From: Nocardioides sp.
GTDB taxonomy: Bacteria; Actinomycetota; Actinomycetes; Propionibacteriales; Nocardioidaceae
NCBI GenBank assembly: GCA_029264225.1
Contig: JARICB010000181.1
Coordinates: forward strand, 1 to 7,979
Direction: 5' to 3'
Length of the DNA stretch: 7,979 bases
A model generated the notes under the pieces. It had not been told where the DNA came from and did not search any database. It saw only the letters and a list, made by a program, of their open reading frames with translations. Positions 5,740 through 7,979 of this stretch are shown here, piece by piece (position 1 is the stretch's first letter; each line of letters begins with the position of its first letter). Both the position numbers and the translations under genes were made by a program.

Positions 5740-7340
5740 GTGCGGAACACTCCGAATCGGTCGGTGCCGACGATCGGTCTGGTCTCGATCACCGACAGGC
5801 AGATGGCAAGCACGGTGCGGGTATCGCGAGGGTCGATCACACCGTCGTCGTACAACATCCCGGACAGGAAGTAGGGCAGCGACTGCTCCTCGATGGAGGC
5901 CTCGACCATGTCCTTGACGCCCTTGAAGCCCTCGGCGTCGAAGGGCTGGCCCTTGGACTCCGCCGACTGCTGGGCGACGATCTCGAGCACTCCGGCGAGC
6001 TGTGCCGGTCCCATGACCGCGGACTTGGCGTTGGGCCAGGTGAAGAGGAAACGCGGGTCGAAGGCCCGCCCGTTCATGCCGTAGTTGCCGGCACCGTAGG
6101 AAGCGCCCATGATCACGCTCAGGTGCGGCACCTTGGAGTTGGAGACGGCGTTGATCATCTGGGCGCCGTGCTTGATGATGCCGCCCTGCTCATACTCCTT
6201 GCCGACCATGTAGCCGGTGGTGTTGTGCAGGAACAGCAGCGGTACGTCGATCTGGTTGGCGAGCTGGATGAACTGCGTCGCCTTCTGCGCCTCCTCGGAG
6301 AACAGCACGCCCTGGGCGTTGGCCAGGATGCCGATCGGGCGACCGTGGAGCCGCGCCCAGCCGGTGACGAGCGAGGTGCCGTAGAGCGGCTTGAACTCGT
6401 CGAAGACCGCGCCGTTGGTGGCGCTGCGGCCGTCGACGATCCGGGAGATGACCTCGCGCGGATCGAACGGCTCCTTGAGGTCCTGCGGGATCAGGTCGAG
6501 CAGTTCCTCGGGGTCGGCCTCGGGCTCCGCGAAGGCTGCGTCGGCGGCCGACATGCGGGAGCGGACGTCGCCGCTCGCGGGAGCCTTGCGCCAGTTGAGC
6601 CGGGCCACGATGCGCCGACCGATCCGGATCGCGTCGTGCTCGTCCTCGGCCAGGAAGTCGGCCAGCCCGGAGATCCGGGCGTGCATCTCCGCGCCGCCGA
6701 GCGACTCGTCGTCAGACTCCTCGCCGGTGGCCATCTTCACGAGCGGCGGGCCACCCAGGAACACCTTGGCGGCCCCGCGCACCATGACCGTGTAGTCGCT
6801 CATGCCGGGCACGTAGGCGCCACCAGCGGTCGAGTTGCCGAACACCAGCGCAACGGTCGGCTGCTTGGCCGCCGAGCTTCGGGTGATGTCGCGGAACAGT
6901 TTGCCGCCGGGGATGAAGATCTCCTTCTGCGTCGGCAGGTCCGCGCCGCCCGACTCGACGAGGGAGACGGACGGCAGCCCGTTCTCCTCGGCGATCTGGG
7001 AGGCCCGGAAGATCTTCTTGACCGTCCAGGGGTTGCTGGCGCCGCCCTTTACCGAGGGGTCGTTGGCGGTGATCATGCACTCGACGCCCTCGATCACCCC
7101 GATACCGGTGACCACGGAGGCGCCGACGGTGAAGTCGGAGCCCCAGCCGGCCAGCGGTGAGAGCTCGAGGAAGGCCGAGCCCGGGTCGACGAGCAGCTCG
7201 ATCCGCTCGCGCGGCATCAACTTGCCGCGCGCGTGGTGGCGACCGACGGACTTCTCCCCGCCACCGCCTACCGCGACCGCGTGCTGGGTCTCGAGGTCGG
7301 CGAGCTTGGTCAGCATCGCCTCCCTGTTCGTCGTACTCAT
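5736..7340 (-). CDS. Acyl-CoA carboxylase carboxyltransferase (beta) subunit, methylcrotonyl/geranyl-CoA type (AccD2-like)
   Basis: A 534-residue protein of normal length for this family, which moves the carboxyl group from carboxybiotin to an acyl- or enoyl-CoA. The N-terminal half has ARGKLMPRERIELLVDPGSA (37-56), NDPSVKGGASNPWTVKK (93-109), LVESGGADLPTQ (127-138), the oxyanion-type NSTAGGAYVPGMSDY (169-183) and FLGGPPLVKMATGE (194-207). The C-terminal half has NTTGYMVGKEYEQGGIIKHG (373-392), GASYGAGNYGMNGRAFDPRF (412-431) and WPNAKSAVMG (435-444). GGxxxP-K-A-TGE and the YGAGNYGM block are of the methylcrotonyl type rather than the acetyl/propionyl type. MG-PAQLAG replaces the MGGEQAA of typical methylcrotonyl enzymes, so the substrate may differ. 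The frame is open far upstream, but family alignment and the ATGA overlap with the SRPBCC gene fix the start at 7340; GGAGG is only one base from this ATG. Confidence 0.9.
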   Translation of the reverse strand: MSTTNREAMLTKLADLETQHAVAVGGGGEKSVGRHHARGKLMPRERIELLVDPGSAFLELSPLAGWGSDFTVGASVVTGIGVIEGVECMITANDPSVKGGASNPWTVKKIFRASQIAEENGLPSVSLVESGGADLPTQKEIFIPGGKLFRDITRSSAAKQPTVALVFGNSTAGGAYVPGMSDYTVMVRGAAKVFLGGPPLVKMATGEESDDESLGGAEMHARISGLADFLAEDEHDAIRIGRRIVARLNWRKAPASGDVRSRMSAADAAFAEPEADPEELLDLIPQDLKEPFDPREVISRIVDGRSATNGAVFDEFKPLYGTSLVTGWARLHGRPIGILANAQGVLFSEEAQKATQFIQLANQIDVPLLFLHNTTGYMVGKEYEQGGIIKHGAQMINAVSNSKVPHLSVIMGASYGAGNYGMNGRAFDPRFLFTWPNAKSAVMGPAQLAGVLEIVAQQSAESKGQPFDAEGFKGVKDMVEASIEEQSLPYFLSGMLYDDGVIDPRDTRTVLAICLSVIETRPIVGTDRFGVFRT

Positions 7341-7795
7341 GCCTCCACCACGTTCTTCATCCGTTCGAGTGTCGTTGTCATCCCAGCCCTGTTCGTTCGT
7401 CCGCGGAGGCGCCCCAGCACCAGCCAGTAGAGCCGGATCGGCAGCGACGGCTGGAGCCGGAAGTACTCCGTCACCTCGGTGCCGCCGTCGCGCGGGGTGA
7501 GGCGGTAGCCCCAGTTGTTGATGGTCATCGCGTCGGTGCCGACCGCGAACTCGAAGAGTCGCTCCGGCTCGCACGCCGTGACCTGGCACGGTGACCAGTA
7601 CGTCGGCCCGACGCCGTTGCGCTTGACGTGTCCGGCGAAGCTGGCCCCGACCTCGGGCCCGGTGGACCCACGGGTCCACTTGCCTTCGAAGGTCTCCGGG
7701 CTGAACTCACCGATCCGGGTGACGTCACTGACGAGCGCCCAGACCTGCGCCGGTGAGGCGTTCATCCAGACGCTCACCTCGTCGCCGAGCTTCAT
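7337..7795 (-). CDS. SRPBCC (START-like) family protein
   Basis: A 152-residue protein with the pattern of the actinobacterial polyketide-cyclase/SRPBCC group. It has EVSVWMNASPAQVWALVSDV (5-24), then TRIGEFSPETFEGKW, GASFAGHVKRNG, a strand VTACEPERLFEFAVG, WGYRLTPRDGGTEVTEYFRL, and a long C-terminal helix ending in RTNRAGMTTTLERMKNVVEA. This fold forms a deep hydrophobic pocket for lipids, polyketides or aromatic compounds; no catalytic residues can be assigned. It lies inside the operon between two acyl-CoA enzymes, with ATGA overlaps on both sides, so its expression is tied to theirs. A role in binding or handling the pathway's hydrophobic substrate is an inference. The ATG has no good ribosome binding site and probably relies on coupling. 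I do not recall this gene in the corresponding M. tuberculosis locus. Confidence 0.85.
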   Translation of the reverse strand: MKLGDEVSVWMNASPAQVWALVSDVTRIGEFSPETFEGKWTRGSTGPEVGASFAGHVKRNGVGPTYWSPCQVTACEPERLFEFAVGTDAMTINNWGYRLTPRDGGTEVTEYFRLQPSLPIRLYWLVLGRLRGRTNRAGMTTTLERMKNVVEA

Positions 7796-7979
7796 TTGGC
7801 GTAGCCCAACAGGCGGGCAGCGAGGTCGGCCAGCACTTCGGTCGCGCCGCCGCCGATGGGCAGGATCCGGGCGTCGCGGTAGTTGCGCTCCACCTCGCCG
7901 CCGTGCATGTAGCCGCTTCCGCCGTGCAGTTGCACGGCCTCGTTGCAGACGTAGGTCGAGCAGTCGACGGCCGTCTTCT
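7792..7979 (-). CDS. Acyl-CoA dehydrogenase, C-terminal end (FadE13-like; 5' partial)
   Basis: The last 61 residues of a protein whose start lies beyond the right edge of the window. The segment VQLHGGSGYMHGGEVERNYRDARILPIGGG is the classic C-terminal signature of acyl-CoA dehydrogenases (QxxGGxGY...VER.YRDAR), followed by ATEVLADLAARLLGYAK and stop. The family's C-terminal catalytic glutamate (YEGT) is replaced by GGGAT, as in isovaleryl-CoA-dehydrogenase-like members (GAGTSE), where the base sits on an earlier helix outside this window. Its stop overlaps the SRPBCC start (ATGA). It is the first visible gene of the operon; the promoter is not in the window. Confidence 0.85.
   Translation of the reverse strand, partial: KTAVDCSTYVCNEAVQLHGGSGYMHGGEVERNYRDARILPIGGGATEVLADLAARLLGYAK

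Noticed and set aside
6123..7160. A 345-codon open frame on the plus strand
   Set aside because: Antisense shadow of the carboxyltransferase gene, with a low-complexity Arg/Gly/Asp/Val-rich translation and no known domain.
7341..7679. A 113-codon upstream extension of the carboxyltransferase frame
   Set aside because: The added residues are Arg-rich, match no carboxyltransferase and overlap the well-supported SRPBCC gene in another frame; the family starts at about the ATG at 7340.

Overview
This is a GC-rich window with long open frames on both strands, GTG starts and tightly overlapping genes. Protein content and gene order point to an actinobacterium, most like the Nocardioides/mycobacteria side of the phylum. 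That assignment is inferred from family resemblance, not from a marker gene. I see no RNA gene, mobile element, CRISPR array or prophage gene.

Layout. (1) Bases 1-1647, plus strand: the 3' part of a cyclopropane-fatty-acid-synthase-type methyltransferase, overlapped by a DUF1295 (steroid 5-alpha-reductase-like) membrane protein. From memory, the pair resembles Rv0447c (ufaA1)-Rv0446c of Mycobacterium tuberculosis, so lipid methylation or reduction is the likely theme. (2) Bases 1676-2550, minus strand: two small separate genes, a two-helix PLDc_N membrane protein with a charged tail and an MmcQ/YjbR-family protein. Small hairpins lie in the gaps. (3) Bases 2597-7979, minus strand: one compact operon read right to left. 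It encodes the end of an acyl-CoA dehydrogenase, an SRPBCC protein, a carboxyltransferase (beta) subunit of the methylcrotonyl-CoA-carboxylase type, a biotin carboxylase, a biotin-carrier segment, and a second, complete acyl-CoA dehydrogenase. The four junctions between genes or gene pieces at 3754, 5736, 7337 and 7792 are all 4-base ATGA overlaps, so translational coupling is likely.

The operon looks like an acyl-CoA catabolic module. An acyl-CoA dehydrogenase makes a 2,3-enoyl-CoA and a biotin enzyme carboxylates it, as in leucine (liu) or acyclic terpene (atu) degradation. From memory the gene set matches the fadE13-accD2-accA2-fadE12 locus of M. tuberculosis, whose substrate I do not know to be established; the SRPBCC gene is an addition to that set.

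The most notable feature is a single in-frame TAG at 4252-4254. It splits what would otherwise be a normal 661-codon carboxylase alpha subunit into a 495-residue biotin carboxylase and a downstream biotin-carrier piece. The frame on both sides is intact and conserved, so this is a recent nonsense mutation, a base-call error, or a readthrough or re-initiation arrangement.
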